A stretch of DNA of 64,000 nucleotides. It comes from Roseovarius faecimaris. Its GTDB lineage: Bacteria > Pseudomonadota > Alphaproteobacteria > Rhodobacterales > Rhodobacteraceae. Location: contig NZ_CP034348.1 of the NCBI RefSeq assembly GCF_009762325.1, forward strand, positions 1,184,501 to 1,248,500, read 5' to 3'. The notes beneath the pieces are model-generated. The model was given only the letters and a program-made list of their open reading frames with translations, was not told where the DNA came from and searched no databases. Position numbers and translations under genes: made by a program. This document shows, piece after piece, positions 51,449 to 61,637 of this stretch. Numbering within the stretch: position 1 is the first letter of the stretch; the number at the start of each line of letters is the position of its first letter.

Positions 51449-52654
51449 CTATTCTAAGCCGGTCTTTCGTGCCTTGATCGCCTGACCCGCCGCCCAGCCC
51501 GAGGACCAGGCCCATTGGAAGTTGTAGCCGCCCAGCCAGCCTGTCACATCCACGGCCTCGCCGATCACGTAGAGGCCGGGGACGGTCTTGGACATCATCG
51601 TTTTGGAGGACAGCCCGGCGGTGTCGATCCCACCCAGGGTGACTTCCGCCGTGCGGTAGCCTTCGGAGCCGTTGGGGGTGAGCGTCCAGTTGCGCAAACC
51701 TTCGACCAGCGCCGAAAGCGCCGCGTCGGACTGATCGGCCAGATTGCCCGTCATGGGCAGGGCCGGGCCGAGATGCTCCACCAGTTTGGCGGGCAGGTGA
51801 CGCGCCAGTTCCGTCTTGAGCTGCCTGCGGCCCTCGCGCTGGCGTTGGTTGCGCAGGGTGTCAAAGAGCGTGCCATCGGGATCGAGGTCGAGCGTGATCG
51901 CCTCACCCTCGCGCCAATAAGAGCTGATTTGCAGGATAGCAGGCCCGGAGAGGCCGCGATGGGTAAAGAGCACGGCCTCGTCAAAACCGGCGCGGTCATT
52001 GAAGGCGCGTGCCGGGGCGGCCACGCCCGACAGCGGCGCAAACCGCTTGTCGGAAAAGGTGAGCGGCACAAGGGCAGGACGGGGCTCGACGATCTCGTGA
52101 CCGAATTGCCGGGCGATGTCATAGGCCAGCCCCGTCGCCCCCATGGCGGGGATCGACTTTCCGCCGGTGGCCAGCACCAGTGCGGCCGCGCTTACCTCGA
52201 TGCGGCGCCCGTCGCGTTCCAGCACAACCTGAAAGCGCTCATCGCGCCGCGCCACCTCCACCACGCTGGTGGATAGCCACAGCTCCGCGCCCGCGCGCGC
52301 CATCTCAGCGCGCAGCATGTCGATGATCTGGGTGGATTTGCCATCGCAAAAGAGCTGGCCCAGGGTTTTCTCGTGCCAGGAGATGCCATGACGCGCGACG
52401 AGATCGACAAAATCCCATTGGGTATAGCGGCTGAGCGCGGATTTGCAGTAATGCGGGTTGGCCGACAGGAAAGCCGCAGGCTCTGTATACATATTGGTGA
52501 AGTTGCAGCGCCCGCCGCCGGAAATGCGGATCTTCTCCCCCGGCTTTTTGGCATGATCCACCACCAGCACGCCCGCCCCGGCATGGGCCGCGCACATCAT
52601 CCCGGCCGCACCGGCCCCCAAGATCAGCGTATTGACCTGCATGTCATGCGCCAT
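51449..52654 (-). CDS. HI0933/BaiN-like NAD(P)/FAD-dependent oxidoreductase
   Basis: A 401-residue flavoprotein. NTLILGAGAAGMMCAAHAG is the FAD dinucleotide loop, PGEKIRISGGGRCNFTN the HI0933-family signature, ALVLATGGKSIPAMGATG the second loop, and GLYVIGEAVDVTGWLGGYNFQWAWSSGWAAG the C-terminal FAD motif. Family members have uncertain substrates. ATG 52654 (MAHDMQV) and 52642 (MQVNTLI) are both possible. It faces the phytanoyl-CoA dioxygenase gene, and transcribes away from ftsW. Confidence 0.85.
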   Translation of the reverse strand: MAHDMQVNTLILGAGAAGMMCAAHAGAGVLVVDHAKKPGEKIRISGGGRCNFTNMYTEPAAFLSANPHYCKSALSRYTQWDFVDLVARHGISWHEKTLGQLFCDGKSTQIIDMLRAEMARAGAELWLSTSVVEVARRDERFQVVLERDGRRIEVSAAALVLATGGKSIPAMGATGLAYDIARQFGHEIVEPRPALVPLTFSDKRFAPLSGVAAPARAFNDRAGFDEAVLFTHRGLSGPAILQISSYWREGEAITLDLDPDGTLFDTLRNQRQREGRRQLKTELARHLPAKLVEHLGPALPMTGNLADQSDAALSALVEGLRNWTLTPNGSEGYRTAEVTLGGIDTAGLSSKTMMSKTVPGLYVIGEAVDVTGWLGGYNFQWAWSSGWAAGQAIKARKTGLE

Positions 52655-52690
52655 GCCGTTTTCGCCCCCGCATGGCAAGCCCCCGCGTCG

Positions 52691-52720
52691 TCTTCTTGGG
52701 TCAAATACTCCCGTCGGAGG
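52691..52720. repeat. variant copy of the AATACTCCCG-type dispersed repeat
   Basis: TCTTCTTGGGTCAAATACTC followed by CCGTCGGAGG. It has the same AAATACTCCCG-CGGAGG end as the other copies but a TCTTCTTGGGTC arm instead of CTTTCATTGTTC. Lies between the divergent FAD gene and ftsW. Confidence 0.5.
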
Positions 52721-52862
52721 TGTCCAACGCCAGCCAGGGGCGCGCCGATCGGCAATTTGACCCCCTTATCTCGCTCAAAGCTTCCCTCACGCCACAACAC
52801 CTGCTACACTGGCGGGATAGACCCCGGAAAGGGGCAGGCTGAGGCAGTGGTGAGCGGTTGTC

Positions 52863-54029
52863 ATGACAGAGATGGTCTATGGGGCGGTCCCGGTGCGGGA
52901 TGGGGAACCCATCTTGCCGAAATGGTGGCGCACGATCGACAAATGGTCGGTCTCCTGTGTGCTGATCCTGTTCGGGATCGGGATTTTGCTGGGTCTGGCG
53001 GCGTCGGTGCCGCTGGCGGAAAAGAACGGGTTTGAGCATTTCCACTACGTGAAGCGGCAGGCGCTGTTCGGCGGGCTGGCGCTGACGGCGATGTTTCTGA
53101 CCTCGATGATGAGCCCGCAACTGGTGCGGCGCCTGGCGGTGCTGGGCTTTATCGGGGCGTTTATTGCCCTCGTGCTGCTGCCGGTCTTCGGCACGGATTT
53201 CGGCAAGGGGGCGGTGCGGTGGTACAGCCTCGGCTTTGCCTCTGTGCAACCTTCGGAGTTTCTCAAGCCCGGTTTCGTGGTGGTGGCCGCGTGGATGATG
53301 GCGGCGAGCCAGGATATCAACGGCCCGCCGGGGATCAGCTGGTCTTTCGTGCTGGCCATCGTAATCGTGGCCTTTCTGGCGATGCAGCCCGATTTCGGGC
53401 AGGCCTGTCTGGTGCTCTTTGGCTGGGGGGTGATGTATTTCGTGGCCGGTGCGCCGATAACCCTGCTTGTGATCATGGCGGTGCTGGTGGTGCTGGCGGG
53501 GTCTTTCGCCTATTCCAATTCCGAGCATTTCGCGCGCCGGATCGACGGGTTTCTGAGCCCCGATGTGGACCCCAACACGCAGTTGGGCTTTGCCACCAAT
53601 GCGATCCGCGAAGGCGGGTTCTTTGGTGTGGGCGTGGGCGAGGGCGAGGTGAAATGGTCCCTGCCGGATGCGCATACGGATTTCATCATCGCCGTGGCGG
53701 CCGAGGAATACGGCCTCGTTCTGGTGCTGTGCATCATCACGCTTTACGCCTCCATCGTGGTGCGCTCTTTCCTGCGGCTGATGAAGGAACGCGATCCGTT
53801 CATTCGCCTTGCCGGGACCGGGCTTGCGGCGATGTTTGGCGTGCAGGCGATGATCAATATGGGCGTCGCGGTGCGGCTTCTGCCGGCCAAGGGCATGACG
53901 CTGCCCTTCGTGAGCTATGGCGGGTCTTCGCTGATTGCGGGCGGGATCGCGCTTGGCATGCTCTTTGCCTTCACGCGCTCCCGGCCGCAGGGCGGGGTGG
54001 GCGATATTCTGCGGGGGCATATCCGGTGA
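52863..54029 (+). CDS. ftsW: septal peptidoglycan glycosyltransferase FtsW
   Basis: A 388-residue SEDS membrane protein with about ten helices that polymerises septal glycan together with FtsI. DFGKGAVRWYSLGFASVQPSEFLK and MQPDFGQACLVLFGWGVMYFVAGAP are the signature segments, and ATNAIREGGFFGVGVGEGEVKWSLPDAHTDFIIAVAAEEYG contains the large loop; PFVSYGGSSL is near the end. It restarts the dcw gene order after the murD interruption. murG follows after a palindromic repeat. Confidence 0.95.
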   Translation: MTEMVYGAVPVRDGEPILPKWWRTIDKWSVSCVLILFGIGILLGLAASVPLAEKNGFEHFHYVKRQALFGGLALTAMFLTSMMSPQLVRRLAVLGFIGAFIALVLLPVFGTDFGKGAVRWYSLGFASVQPSEFLKPGFVVVAAWMMAASQDINGPPGISWSFVLAIVIVAFLAMQPDFGQACLVLFGWGVMYFVAGAPITLLVIMAVLVVLAGSFAYSNSEHFARRIDGFLSPDVDPNTQLGFATNAIREGGFFGVGVGEGEVKWSLPDAHTDFIIAVAAEEYGLVLVLCIITLYASIVVRSFLRLMKERDPFIRLAGTGLAAMFGVQAMINMGVAVRLLPAKGMTLPFVSYGGSSLIAGGIALGMLFAFTRSRPQGGVGDILRGHIR

Positions 54030-54044
54030 ATGGCGTTCAGCAAA

Positions 54045-54071
54045 AGGTGCGTGAAATCACGCACCCTACGG
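54045..54071. repeat. GGTGCGTG/CACGCACC palindromic repeat, copy 3
   Basis: GGTGCGTGA (54046-54054), loop AA, TCACGCACC (54057-54065), then CTACGG. The innermost pair is A-T where the other two copies have T-A, so pairing is kept by double change. It fills most of the 50-base gap between ftsW and murG. Confidence 0.7.
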
Positions 54072-54079
54072 CGTAGCTC

Positions 54080-55186
54080 ATGGCGGAGCGTCAGCCTCTT
54101 CTCATCATCGCCGCAGGCGGCACGGGTGGGCATATGTTCCCCGCACAGGCGCTGGCCGAGGTGATGCTGCGGCGGGGCTGGCGGGTCAAGCTGAGCACGG
54201 ATGCGCGTGGCGCGCGCTACACGGGAGGGTTCCCGCATTCCGTCGAGATCGAGCAGATCTCAAGCGCCACCTTCGCACGCGGCGGGCTGGTGGCGAAACT
54301 GGCCGTGCCGTTCCGCATTCTTGGCGGGGTGCTGTCGGCGGCGTTTGGCATGATGCGCGACAAACCGGATGTGGTGGTGGGTTTCGGCGGCTACCCGTCG
54401 ATCCCCGCGCTTGGTGCGGCGTGGCTCTTGCGCCGCCCGCGCATGGTGCATGAGCAAAACGGCGTTCTGGGCCGGGTCAACCAGATCTTTGCCAAACGGG
54501 TGGACACGGTCGCCTGTGGCACCTGGCCCACGGCGCTGCCCGAGGGCATAGAAGGCGTGCATGTCGGCAACCCGGTGCGCGCGGCGGTGCTGGAACGGGC
54601 CGCGGCGGGCTATATCGCGCCGGGGGATTATCCGATGTCGATCCTGGTGATTGGTGGCAGTCAGGGCGCGCGTATCCTGAGCGATGTGGTGCCGCCCGCG
54701 ATTGCGGGTCTGCCCACCGACCTTCTGCGCAATATCCGCGTGAGCCATCAGGCTCGCGAGGAGGATCACGACCGCGTGGCGGGATATTATGCCGAGCACG
54801 GGATCAATGCCGATGTGCAGCCCTTCTTCCGCGACATCCCCAACCGGATGAGCGAGGCGCAGCTGGTAATCAGCCGCTCGGGCGCCTCCAGCGTGGCGGA
54901 TATCAGCGTGATTGGCCGCCCGTCGATCCTGATCCCCTATGCGGCGGCGGCCTCGGACCATCAGACGGCCAATGCGCGGGGCCTGGCAGAGGCGGACGCA
55001 GCGATCATCATTCCGGAATCAAGGCTTGAGGTCGAGACGCTTTGCGAGCATATGGCCAGCGTCCTGACCAATCCGGAAGCGGCCACGGCCATGGCGCAGG
55101 CGGCTTTGAGCGTGGCCAGACCCGATGCGCCGCAGATCCTGGCGGATATGGTGAGCGAGCTTGCCGGAAAGGACGATACGACATGA
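54080..55186 (+). CDS. murG: UDP-N-acetylglucosamine--lipid I N-acetylglucosaminyltransferase MurG
   Basis: A 368-residue GT-B enzyme that turns lipid I into lipid II at the membrane face. [21 protein letters not shown] is the N-terminal G loop, [20 protein letters not shown] the second G loop, and [12 protein letters not shown] the third. [25 protein letters not shown] binds the nucleotide sugar. Ends with an ATGA overlap to the upstream ATG of murC. Confidence 0.95.
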   Translation: MAERQPLLIIAAGGTGGHMFPAQALAEVMLRRGWRVKLSTDARGARYTGGFPHSVEIEQISSATFARGGLVAKLAVPFRILGGVLSAAFGMMRDKPDVVVGFGGYPSIPALGAAWLLRRPRMVHEQNGVLGRVNQIFAKRVDTVACGTWPTALPEGIEGVHVGNPVRAAVLERAAAGYIAPGDYPMSILVIGGSQGARILSDVVPPAIAGLPTDLLRNIRVSHQAREEDHDRVAGYYAEHGINADVQPFFRDIPNRMSEAQLVISRSGASSVADISVIGRPSILIPYAAAASDHQTANARGLAEADAAIIIPESRLEVETLCEHMASVLTNPEAATAMAQAALSVARPDAPQILADMVSELAGKDDTT

Positions 55187-55215
55187 GGGATTTCGCAAGC
55201 GAAGGAGCCCAGCAG

Positions 55216-56619
55216 ATGAATGCAGCGACGAAACTCCCGGGCGATGTAGGCCCGATTCATTTCGTGGGCATTGGCGGGATCGGCATGTCGGGGATCGCCG
55301 AGGTGCTCTTGAACCATGGCTATGTCGTGCAGGGCTCGGACCTGAAATCGACGCCGATCACCAGGCGGCTGGAAGAAAAGGGCGCGCTGATCTTCGAAGG
55401 ACAGCGGGCGGAGAACCTGGCAGAGGCCGAGGTTGTCGTGATCTCATCGGCGATCAAGCCGGGCAACCCGGAACTCGATGAGGCGCGCAGGCTGGGCCTG
55501 CCGGTGGTGCGCCGGGCCGAGATGCTGGCCGAGCTGATGCGGCTGAAATCCAATATCGCGGTGGGTGGCACCCACGGCAAGACAACGACCACGACGATGG
55601 TCGCGGCCCTGCTGGATCACGGCAAATACGATCCGACGGTGATCAATGGCGGGATCATCCATGCCTATGGCTCGAACGCGCGCGTGGGGCAGGGTGAATG
55701 GATGGTGGTCGAGGCCGATGAAAGCGACGGCACCTTCACGCGGCTGCCCGCCACGATCGCCATCGTCACCAATATCGACCCCGAGCATATGGAGCATTGG
55801 GGCGATTTCGACACGCTGCGCGACGGGTTCCATGAGTTTGTCAGCAACATTCCGTTCTATGGCCTTGCCGTCTGCTGCACCGATCATCCGGAAGTGCAGA
55901 GCCTTGTGGGCCGCATCACCGACCGGCGCGTGGTGACCTTTGGCTTCAACAAGCAGGCGGATGTGCGGGCGGTGAACCTGACTTACAAGGCCGGGGTTGC
56001 GCATTTCGATATTGAGCTGAACAACGAGGACAAGCGCATCGAGGGCTGCACGCTGCCGATGCCGGGCGATCACAATGTCAGCAACGCGCTGAGCGCGGTG
56101 GCGGTGGCGCGGCACCTGGGCATGAAGCTTGATGAGATCCGCGAGGCGCTGGCCGCCTTTGGCGGGGTGAACCGCCGCTTTACCCGCGTGGGCGAAGTGA
56201 ATGGTGTGACCATCATCGACGATTACGGGCATCACCCGGTCGAGATTGCCGCCGTGCTCAAGGCCGCGCGGCAGGCCACCGACGGGCGTATCATCGCCGT
56301 GCACCAGCCGCATCGCTACACCCGCCTGCATTCGCTGTTCGAGGATTTCTGCACCTGTTTCAACGAGGCCGATGTGGTCGCCATCGCCGATGTCTACGCA
56401 GCCGGGGAAGAGCCCATCGACGGCGCCAGCCGCGATGATCTGGTCGCGGGACTGATCGCCCACGGGCACCGCCATGCGCGCGCCATCCGCGATGAGGACG
56501 ATCTGGAGCGTCTGGTGCGTGAACAGGCCCGGCCCGGCGATATGGTTGTCTGTCTGGGCGCGGGCACGATCAGCGGCTGGGCCAATGGATTGCCCGGGCG
56601 CCTCGAACGGGCCGGATAA
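55216..56619 (+). CDS. murC: UDP-N-acetylmuramate--L-alanine ligase MurC
   Basis: A 467-residue Mur ligase, first of the four. [23 protein letters not shown] is the N-terminal loop, [24 protein letters not shown] the ATP loop, and [32 protein letters not shown] the following elements. The C-terminal domain has [28 protein letters not shown] chose ATG 55216 because GAAGGAG is 8 bases ahead; the ATG at 55183 overlaps murG and would add 11 residues. A DUF2484 gene follows. Confidence 0.94.
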   Translation: MNAATKLPGDVGPIHFVGIGGIGMSGIAEVLLNHGYVVQGSDLKSTPITRRLEEKGALIFEGQRAENLAEAEVVVISSAIKPGNPELDEARRLGLPVVRRAEMLAELMRLKSNIAVGGTHGKTTTTTMVAALLDHGKYDPTVINGGIIHAYGSNARVGQGEWMVVEADESDGTFTRLPATIAIVTNIDPEHMEHWGDFDTLRDGFHEFVSNIPFYGLAVCCTDHPEVQSLVGRITDRRVVTFGFNKQADVRAVNLTYKAGVAHFDIELNNEDKRIEGCTLPMPGDHNVSNALSAVAVARHLGMKLDEIREALAAFGGVNRRFTRVGEVNGVTIIDDYGHHPVEIAAVLKAARQATDGRIIAVHQPHRYTRLHSLFEDFCTCFNEADVVAIADVYAAGEEPIDGASRDDLVAGLIAHGHRHARAIRDEDDLERLVREQARPGDMVVCLGAGTISGWANGLPGRLERAG

Positions 56620-56660
56620 GCGGCCATTGTGGCCGGACTGTGCCGGGCGGGCGTGAGGCG

Positions 56661-56777
56661 ATGGGTCGCGGAGTGGCCGACGGGTTTGCCTTCAATGCCG
56701 CGACGATTTTGCGCATGATTGCGGAAGAGCATGAACGGCCCATTCGGGCCGTGCTGAACGAAGAGGTGTCATCATGA
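56661..56777 (+). CDS. putative small ORF between murC and DUF2484
   Basis: ATG at 56661 gives 38 codons (MGRGVADGFAFNAATILRM..., ending AVLNEEVSS) with the stop overlapping the DUF2484 ATG (ATGA). It is an amphipathic, acidic helix without a family. The ATGA junction and position favour a translated leader-type frame, but no ribosome site or homology can be shown. It could equally be a chance frame. Confidence 0.3.
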   Translation: MGRGVADGFAFNAATILRMIAEEHERPIRAVLNEEVSS

Positions 56778-57025
56778 CCCTGGTTGTTCTCTGTGCCGTC
56801 TGGGTGATTGCGGCAACGGCCGTGGCCTTCCTGCCGCTGCGGTATCAATATGCGCCGGGTATCCTGTTGCTGATCGCGGCGGCGGTCCTGATCTGGATGC
56901 TGGGACGAGAATTCGGGCTGCTTGTCGTTTTGCTGGCGGTGTTCGCCGTGGTGTCGATGTTCCGCAAACCGCTGCGATATTTCGCGCGGCGGGCGCTGGG
57001 GCAGACGCCGGAGGTGCGTAAATGA
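56774..57025 (+). CDS. DUF2484 family membrane protein
   Basis: An 83-residue protein with two or three hydrophobic helices (LVVLCAVWVIAATAVAFLPL, PGILLLIAAAVLIWMLG) and a basic end (FRKPLRYFARRALGQTPEVRK). DUF2484 proteins are small Rhodobacterales membrane proteins typically found next to murC and murB. Role unknown, perhaps with cell wall or division. A second family member lies at 58238-58483, after the permease. Confidence 0.7.
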   Translation: MTLVVLCAVWVIAATAVAFLPLRYQYAPGILLLIAAAVLIWMLGREFGLLVVLLAVFAVVSMFRKPLRYFARRALGQTPEVRK

Positions 57026-57053
57026 GACCTTTCGTCTCTACAGGCGGGTCACC

Positions 57054-58241
57054 ATGACCGAGGCGCTCAAGCGACGCATCGGCCCGGGGCTTCTGACCGC
57101 TTATGGCGTGGGCGTCATGGTGGGGGCCGGTATCTATGTGCTGGTCGGAGCGATGGCTGCGGATGCGGGGGTCTGGGCGCCGCTGTCCTTTCTGATCGCG
57201 GGGCTGATCGCCGCACCGACAGCCCTGAGCTATGCGGAGTTTTCCACCCGGCTGCCGGAGGCGGCGGGTGAGGCAATTTATGTGGCCAAGGGGTTTGGCC
57301 TGCCTGCGCTGGCGCTGCTGGTGGGGCTTGCCATCGTCTTCGCCGGCGGGGTGTCCGCGGCGGCGGTGCTGCGGGGCGGGGCCGGGTACCTGACCGCGAT
57401 CACCGATTTGCCGTTTGACGCCACGGTGGTGGTGATGGGCGCGGTCCTGGTCGCGGTGGCGCTGATCGGGGTGCTGGAGAGCCTGGCGCTTGCCGCGCTC
57501 TTTACGGTGATCGAGGTCACCGGGCTGGGGCTGGTTGTCTATGCGGGGTTCTCGGCGACGCCCACGGCCGATTTCACGCTGCCCGCCGAGATCGTCTGGC
57601 CTGGGGTGGCCGCGGGCGCGGTGCTGGCGTTTTTCGCTTTCATCGGGTTTGAGGACATCGTCAACATGGCCGAAGAGGTCGACCGGCCCGAACGCACCTT
57701 GCCGCGCGCGATCCTGTGGTCGCTGGTGATCACCAGTGTGCTTTATGCGCTGGTTGCCTATGCCGCCGTCCGGTCTGTGCCCCTGTCGCTTCTGGGCCAG
57801 AGCGAGCAGCCGCTGGCGCTTGTCTGGTCCACGTCGCAGGGCGGAACGGCGGCGTTTCTGTCCATCATCGCGGTGGCGGCGGCTCTCAACGGTGTGCTGG
57901 CGCAGATCGTGATGGCAAGCCGCGTCCTTTTTGGCCTGGGCAAGAGGCATCCGGGCCTGTCGCTGTTTCATCACGCGCATCCGCGGTTCGGCACGCCGGT
58001 GCTGGCGACGCTGCTGATCGGTGTTGCGGTGATAGCCGGGGCGCTTCTATTGCCGGTGGCTCACCTCGCGGAAATGACGTCGACGATATTGCTTGGCGTT
58101 TTCGTTCTGGTGAACGCGGCCCTGCTTCTGATGAAGCGGCGGACGCCGGAGGCGCCGTTTCGGGTGCCCGCGGTGGTGCCGCTTTTTGGTTTTCTCGCCG
58201 CGCTGGCGGCGCTGGTCTTTACGTTTGGAGGTGCAGCATGA
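57054..58241 (+). CDS. APC family amino acid permease
   Basis: A 395-residue transporter with about 12 helices. GPGLLTAYGVGVMVGAGIYVLVGAMA is the TM1 motif with the substrate-binding GAGIY, and ALSYAEFSTRLPEAAGEAIYVAKGFGLPALAL the following helices; FFAFIGFEDIVNMAEEVDRPERTLPRAI holds the conserved FxGFE and RP.R. Substrate unknown (amino acid or polyamine). ATG 57054 gives the family start. It overlaps the second DUF2484 gene by ATGA. It is an unusual insertion within the mur genes. Confidence 0.88.
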   Translation: MTEALKRRIGPGLLTAYGVGVMVGAGIYVLVGAMAADAGVWAPLSFLIAGLIAAPTALSYAEFSTRLPEAAGEAIYVAKGFGLPALALLVGLAIVFAGGVSAAAVLRGGAGYLTAITDLPFDATVVVMGAVLVAVALIGVLESLALAALFTVIEVTGLGLVVYAGFSATPTADFTLPAEIVWPGVAAGAVLAFFAFIGFEDIVNMAEEVDRPERTLPRAILWSLVITSVLYALVAYAAVRSVPLSLLGQSEQPLALVWSTSQGGTAAFLSIIAVAAALNGVLAQIVMASRVLFGLGKRHPGLSLFHHAHPRFGTPVLATLLIGVAVIAGALLLPVAHLAEMTSTILLGVFVLVNAALLLMKRRTPEAPFRVPAVVPLFGFLAALAALVFTFGGAA

Positions 58242-58483
58242 CCCTTTCGTTGATCCTGGCCTGTGTCTGGGCGCTTTGCGCAAACTTCCTGGCCATGCTG
58301 CCCAGCAAGGACAATCACTGGCGCCGGGCCTATGCGCTGATCGCGGTGGGAATCCCGCTACTGGGATATGTCACCTATGAGAACGGGCCGTGGATCGGCC
58401 TTCTGGTGCTGGCGGCAGGAATGAGCGTGCTGCGCTGGCCGGTGGTCTATCTGGGCCGCTGGTTGCGCGCGGCGCTTAGGTGA
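58238..58483 (+). CDS. DUF2484 family membrane protein
   Basis: An 81-residue protein: LILACVWALCANFLAMLPSKDNHWRRAYALIAVGIPLLGYVTYENGPW, the complete DUF2484 pattern, with two membrane helices and a short basic tail (YLGRWLRAALR). It overlaps the permease by ATGA. Rhodobacterales DUF2484 genes are usually found between murC and murB, as here. Function unknown. Confidence 0.8.
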   Translation: MTLSLILACVWALCANFLAMLPSKDNHWRRAYALIAVGIPLLGYVTYENGPWIGLLVLAAGMSVLRWPVVYLGRWLRAALR

Positions 58484-58512
58484 AACGGACAGGGATCAGG
58501 AGAGGCAACGCT

Positions 58513-58800
58513 ATGTATACATCGACTTTTTTCGCTCTGCTGCCCCTCGCCAGCGTGGTGGCAGGGGCGCTGGCCGGGGCGGCCCTGGGGCGGTATTGCA
58601 CCCCGCGCGCGGCGGCCTGGGCGCTGGCGGCCTACGCAGCGGTGGCGCTGGTGCTGATCATTCGGCTGGCAGGCGTCGGCGAGGGCGAGGAGATCAAGGC
58701 TTTTGCCCCCTTCGCCACGCTTACAGCGGGGCTGTTTCCGGCGCTCTTCGGGGCGATCCCCGGCTGGCTTGGTGGCAGGGCGCTGGCCCGGCGGGCCTGA
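58513..58800 (+). CDS. small hypothetical membrane protein
   Basis: A 95-residue protein with three hydrophobic helices: [63 protein letters not shown], separated by short charged loops. Not recognised. The ATG at 58513 follows GGAGAGGCAACGCT. It stands between DUF2484 and murB in the same transcript. Confidence 0.65.
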   Translation: MYTSTFFALLPLASVVAGALAGAALGRYCTPRAAAWALAAYAAVALVLIIRLAGVGEGEEIKAFAPFATLTAGLFPALFGAIPGWLGGRALARRA

Positions 58801-58864
58801 GCGGCCGCAACAGGCGCGGGCAAAACGCTTGCAGTCCGCCCCGTGCCCGATTAGCAGAGCGGGC

Positions 58865-59797
58865 ATGAGTGAAATGCCCACACCGCGCGGAAAGCTGACA
58901 CCGAACCGAGTGCTTTCGGATCTGACATGGCTGCGTGTGGGCGGGCCTGCGGACTGGCTGTTTCAACCGGCGGATATCGACGATCTGGCGGCGTTCCTCG
59001 CCACCCTTGACAGGGATGTCTCGGTGTTTCCGATCGGCGTGGGATCGAACCTGATCGTGCGCGATGGCGGGCTGCGCGCGGTGGTTATCCGGCTGGGCCG
59101 TGGGTTCAACGGGATCGAGATCGACGGCACGCGTGTCATCGCGGGGGCGGCGGCGCTCGACGCCCATGTCGCGCGCAAGGCCGCCGAAGCGGGGATAGAC
59201 CTGACCTTTCTGCGCACCATCCCCGGAGCGATGGGCGGGGCGGTGAAGATGAATGCCGGGTGCTATGGGCGCTACACCGCCGATGTCTTTGTGCAGGCCG
59301 AGGCGGTCACGCGCGCGGGCGATATTGTCACGCTTGGCGCCGATGAGCTGCAATTCGCCTATCGCCAGAGCAGTATTCCCGAGGGCTGGGTGATCACCAA
59401 GGTGACGCTGGAGGGGCCAAAGGCGGATCCCGAGGAGCTTGGGGCGCGGATGCAGGAGCAATTGCGAAAGCGCGACGAAACCCAGCCCACCAAGGACCGC
59501 AGCGCAGGCAGCACGTTCCGCAATCCGGCGGGGTTCAGCTCGACCGGTCGGGCCGATGACGTGCATGATCTGAAGGCCTGGAAGGTGATCGACGACGCCG
59601 GTATGCGCGGGGCGACGCATGGGGGCGCTCAGATGAGCGAAATGCACTCTAACTTCATGATCAACACCGGCACGGCCACCGCCGCGGACCTTGAGGCTCT
59701 GGGCGAAGAGGTGCGAAAAAGGGTTTTCCAAAACAGTGGCATAATGCTAGACTGGGAAATTATGAGGGTCGGCGAAACGGCCCCAACCGATCCGTGA
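58865..59797 (+). CDS. murB: UDP-N-acetylenolpyruvoylglucosamine reductase MurB
   Basis: A 310-residue FAD enzyme that makes UDP-MurNAc. [35 protein letters not shown], and [19 protein letters not shown] form the FAD site; the active-site Ser is S216 in [10 protein letters not shown], and the C-terminal part has [17 protein letters not shown]. It is the family start; a longer frame is open upstream. Followed by ddl after a 53-base gap. Confidence 0.95.
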   Translation: MSEMPTPRGKLTPNRVLSDLTWLRVGGPADWLFQPADIDDLAAFLATLDRDVSVFPIGVGSNLIVRDGGLRAVVIRLGRGFNGIEIDGTRVIAGAAALDAHVARKAAEAGIDLTFLRTIPGAMGGAVKMNAGCYGRYTADVFVQAEAVTRAGDIVTLGADELQFAYRQSSIPEGWVITKVTLEGPKADPEELGARMQEQLRKRDETQPTKDRSAGSTFRNPAGFSSTGRADDVHDLKAWKVIDDAGMRGATHGGAQMSEMHSNFMINTGTATAADLEALGEEVRKRVFQNSGIMLDWEIMRVGETAPTDP

Positions 59798-59850
59798 GGC
59801 GGACATACGAATAACAAGACCGGAAAACGGTCTGGATATTGAGGCACAAG

Positions 59851-60771
59851 GTGGGACTTTCGAGCGGAAATCCCCCCAAAGTGGCGGTGATCATGGGTGG
59901 CCCTTCGTCCGAGCGCGAAGTGTCGCTTTCGTCAGGACAGGAATGCACCGCTGCATTGAGGGACGCAGGTTGCGAGGTGATTGAGGTCGATGCGGGCCTC
60001 GATCTGGCGCAGCGCCTGTTGGAGATCAAACCCGATTGCGTATTCAACGCCCTGCATGGCCGCTGGGGTGAGGATGGCTGTGTGCAGGGTCTGCTGGAAT
60101 GGCTGCGCATCCCCTACACGCATTCGGGCGTCTTTGCCTCGGCCCTGACCATGGACAAGCAGCGCACCAAGCAGGTTTATGCCGAGGCCGGCCTGCCCTT
60201 CGTGCATTCGGTGATCGCCACCTCGGAAGAGGTCGAGGCCGCGCATGTTCTGCCCCCGCCCTATGTGGTCAAGCCTTTCAATGAGGGCTCATCAGTGGGT
60301 GTATACATTGTGGGCGAGAACCCCAACGGCCCGCCGAAGCTGGCGCGCGAGATGCCCGCGACCGTGATGGTGGAAACATATGCGCCCGGGCGCGAGCTGA
60401 CCACGACGGTGCTGGACGGCAAGGCGCTGACCGTCACCGATATCATCACCGATGGCTGGTATGACTACCATGCCAAATATGCCTCCGGCGGGTCGCGCCA
60501 TGTGGTGCCCGCAGAGCTGCCGCAGGAGATTTTCGACGCCTGCCTCGATTATGCCGAGCGCGCGCATGTGGCGTTGGGATGCCGCGGCCTTACCCGGACC
60601 GATTTCCGCTGGGACGAGGCGCGCGGGCTCGACGGGCTCATCCTGCTGGAAACGAACACGCAGCCGGGCATGACGCCCACGTCGCTTGCCCCCGAACAGG
60701 CGGCGCATTGCGGCATGAGCTTTCCCGAGCTGTGCCGATGGATGGTGGAGGACGCGTCATGCGACAGGTAA
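59851..60771 (+). CDS. ddl: D-alanine--D-alanine ligase
   Basis: A 306-residue ATP-grasp ligase making D-Ala-D-Ala for Mur[56 protein letters not shown], and [20 protein letters not shown] are the family motifs. GTG 59851 is preferred because GAGG ends 6 bases before it; the TTG at 59839 would add four residues. It overlaps ftsQ by 13 bases. Confidence 0.93.
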   Translation: MGLSSGNPPKVAVIMGGPSSEREVSLSSGQECTAALRDAGCEVIEVDAGLDLAQRLLEIKPDCVFNALHGRWGEDGCVQGLLEWLRIPYTHSGVFASALTMDKQRTKQVYAEAGLPFVHSVIATSEEVEAAHVLPPPYVVKPFNEGSSVGVYIVGENPNGPPKLAREMPATVMVETYAPGRELTTTVLDGKALTVTDIITDGWYDYHAKYASGGSRHVVPAELPQEIFDACLDYAERAHVALGCRGLTRTDFRWDEARGLDGLILLETNTQPGMTPTSLAPEQAAHCGMSFPELCRWMVEDASCDR

Positions 60772-61634
60772 GCCAGACCCCGAAAAGCGATCCGGCCCCG
60801 TCCCGCTGGGCCTACCGGATGGAGCGGCTGATGCTGACCCCGCTTTTCCGCAAGGTTCTCAAGGTGGGGGTGCCTTTCGCGGCGGCCTTCATCGGCGGGA
60901 CGATCTATTTCTCCGATGCGGAGCGGCAGGAAAAAATGGCGCTGGCCTTCGTGGACCTGCGCGAGCAGATCGAGACGCGCCCCGAATTCATGGTCAACCT
61001 GCTGGCCATTGACGGCGCCAGCGATGAGACCGCCGAGGATATTCGCGAAATCTTTCCCATCGAGTTTCCGGTCAGTTCCTTCGATCTGGAGCTGGATGAC
61101 CTTCAGGAGCTGATCGAGGGCCTGCCCGCCGTGGCGGATGCTTCGGTGCGCATCCGGCAGGGGGGGATCCTGCTGGCTGAGGTCACCGAGCGGCAGCCGG
61201 TCGCGCTGTGGCGCAACCGTGACGGGCTGGGCATCGTCGATATCGAGGGCGTGGTGGTGGGCGAGGTGATCAGCCGCGCCGAACGGTCCGATCTGCCGCT
61301 GGTGGTCGGCGAAGGGGCCGAGCGCGCACTGCCCGAGGCGTTGCAGGTGCTGCATGCGGCGCGCCCGCTCGCGGGCCGGGTGAAGGGGCTGGTGCGCATG
61401 GGTGAGCGGCGCTGGGACGTGGTGCTTGACCGCGATCAGCGCATTCAGTTGCCCGCGGTCGGCCCGGTGCGGGCGCTGGAGCGGGTGATCGTGCTGAACC
61501 AGGTGCAGGACATGCTGGAGCGGGATCTGGTGGTGGTGGATATGCGCCTCGCCGAGCGGCCCACGATCCGGATGAATGAGGCGGCCATCGAAGAATGGTG
61601 GCGGGTGGTCAAGATGAGTGCAGAGGCAGAATAA
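60759..61634 (+). CDS. ftsQ: cell-division protein FtsQ
   Basis: A 291-residue bitopic divisome protein. The cytoplasmic N-terminus leads to a transmembrane helix at about residues 35-52 ([19 protein letters not shown]). The periplasmic POTRA-type part includes [36 protein letters not shown] and [15 protein letters not shown], followed by the FtsQ beta domain. It links the FtsL/B and FtsA/Z layers. ATG 60759 lies inside ddl. ftsA follows 4 bases after the stop. Confidence 0.92.
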   Translation: MRQVSQTPKSDPAPSRWAYRMERLMLTPLFRKVLKVGVPFAAAFIGGTIYFSDAERQEKMALAFVDLREQIETRPEFMVNLLAIDGASDETAEDIREIFPIEFPVSSFDLELDDLQELIEGLPAVADASVRIRQGGILLAEVTERQPVALWRNRDGLGIVDIEGVVVGEVISRAERSDLPLVVGEGAERALPEALQVLHAARPLAGRVKGLVRMGERRWDVVLDRDQRIQLPAVGPVRALERVIVLNQVQDMLERDLVVVDMRLAERPTIRMNEAAIEEWWRVVKMSAEAE

Positions 61635-61637
61635 CAC

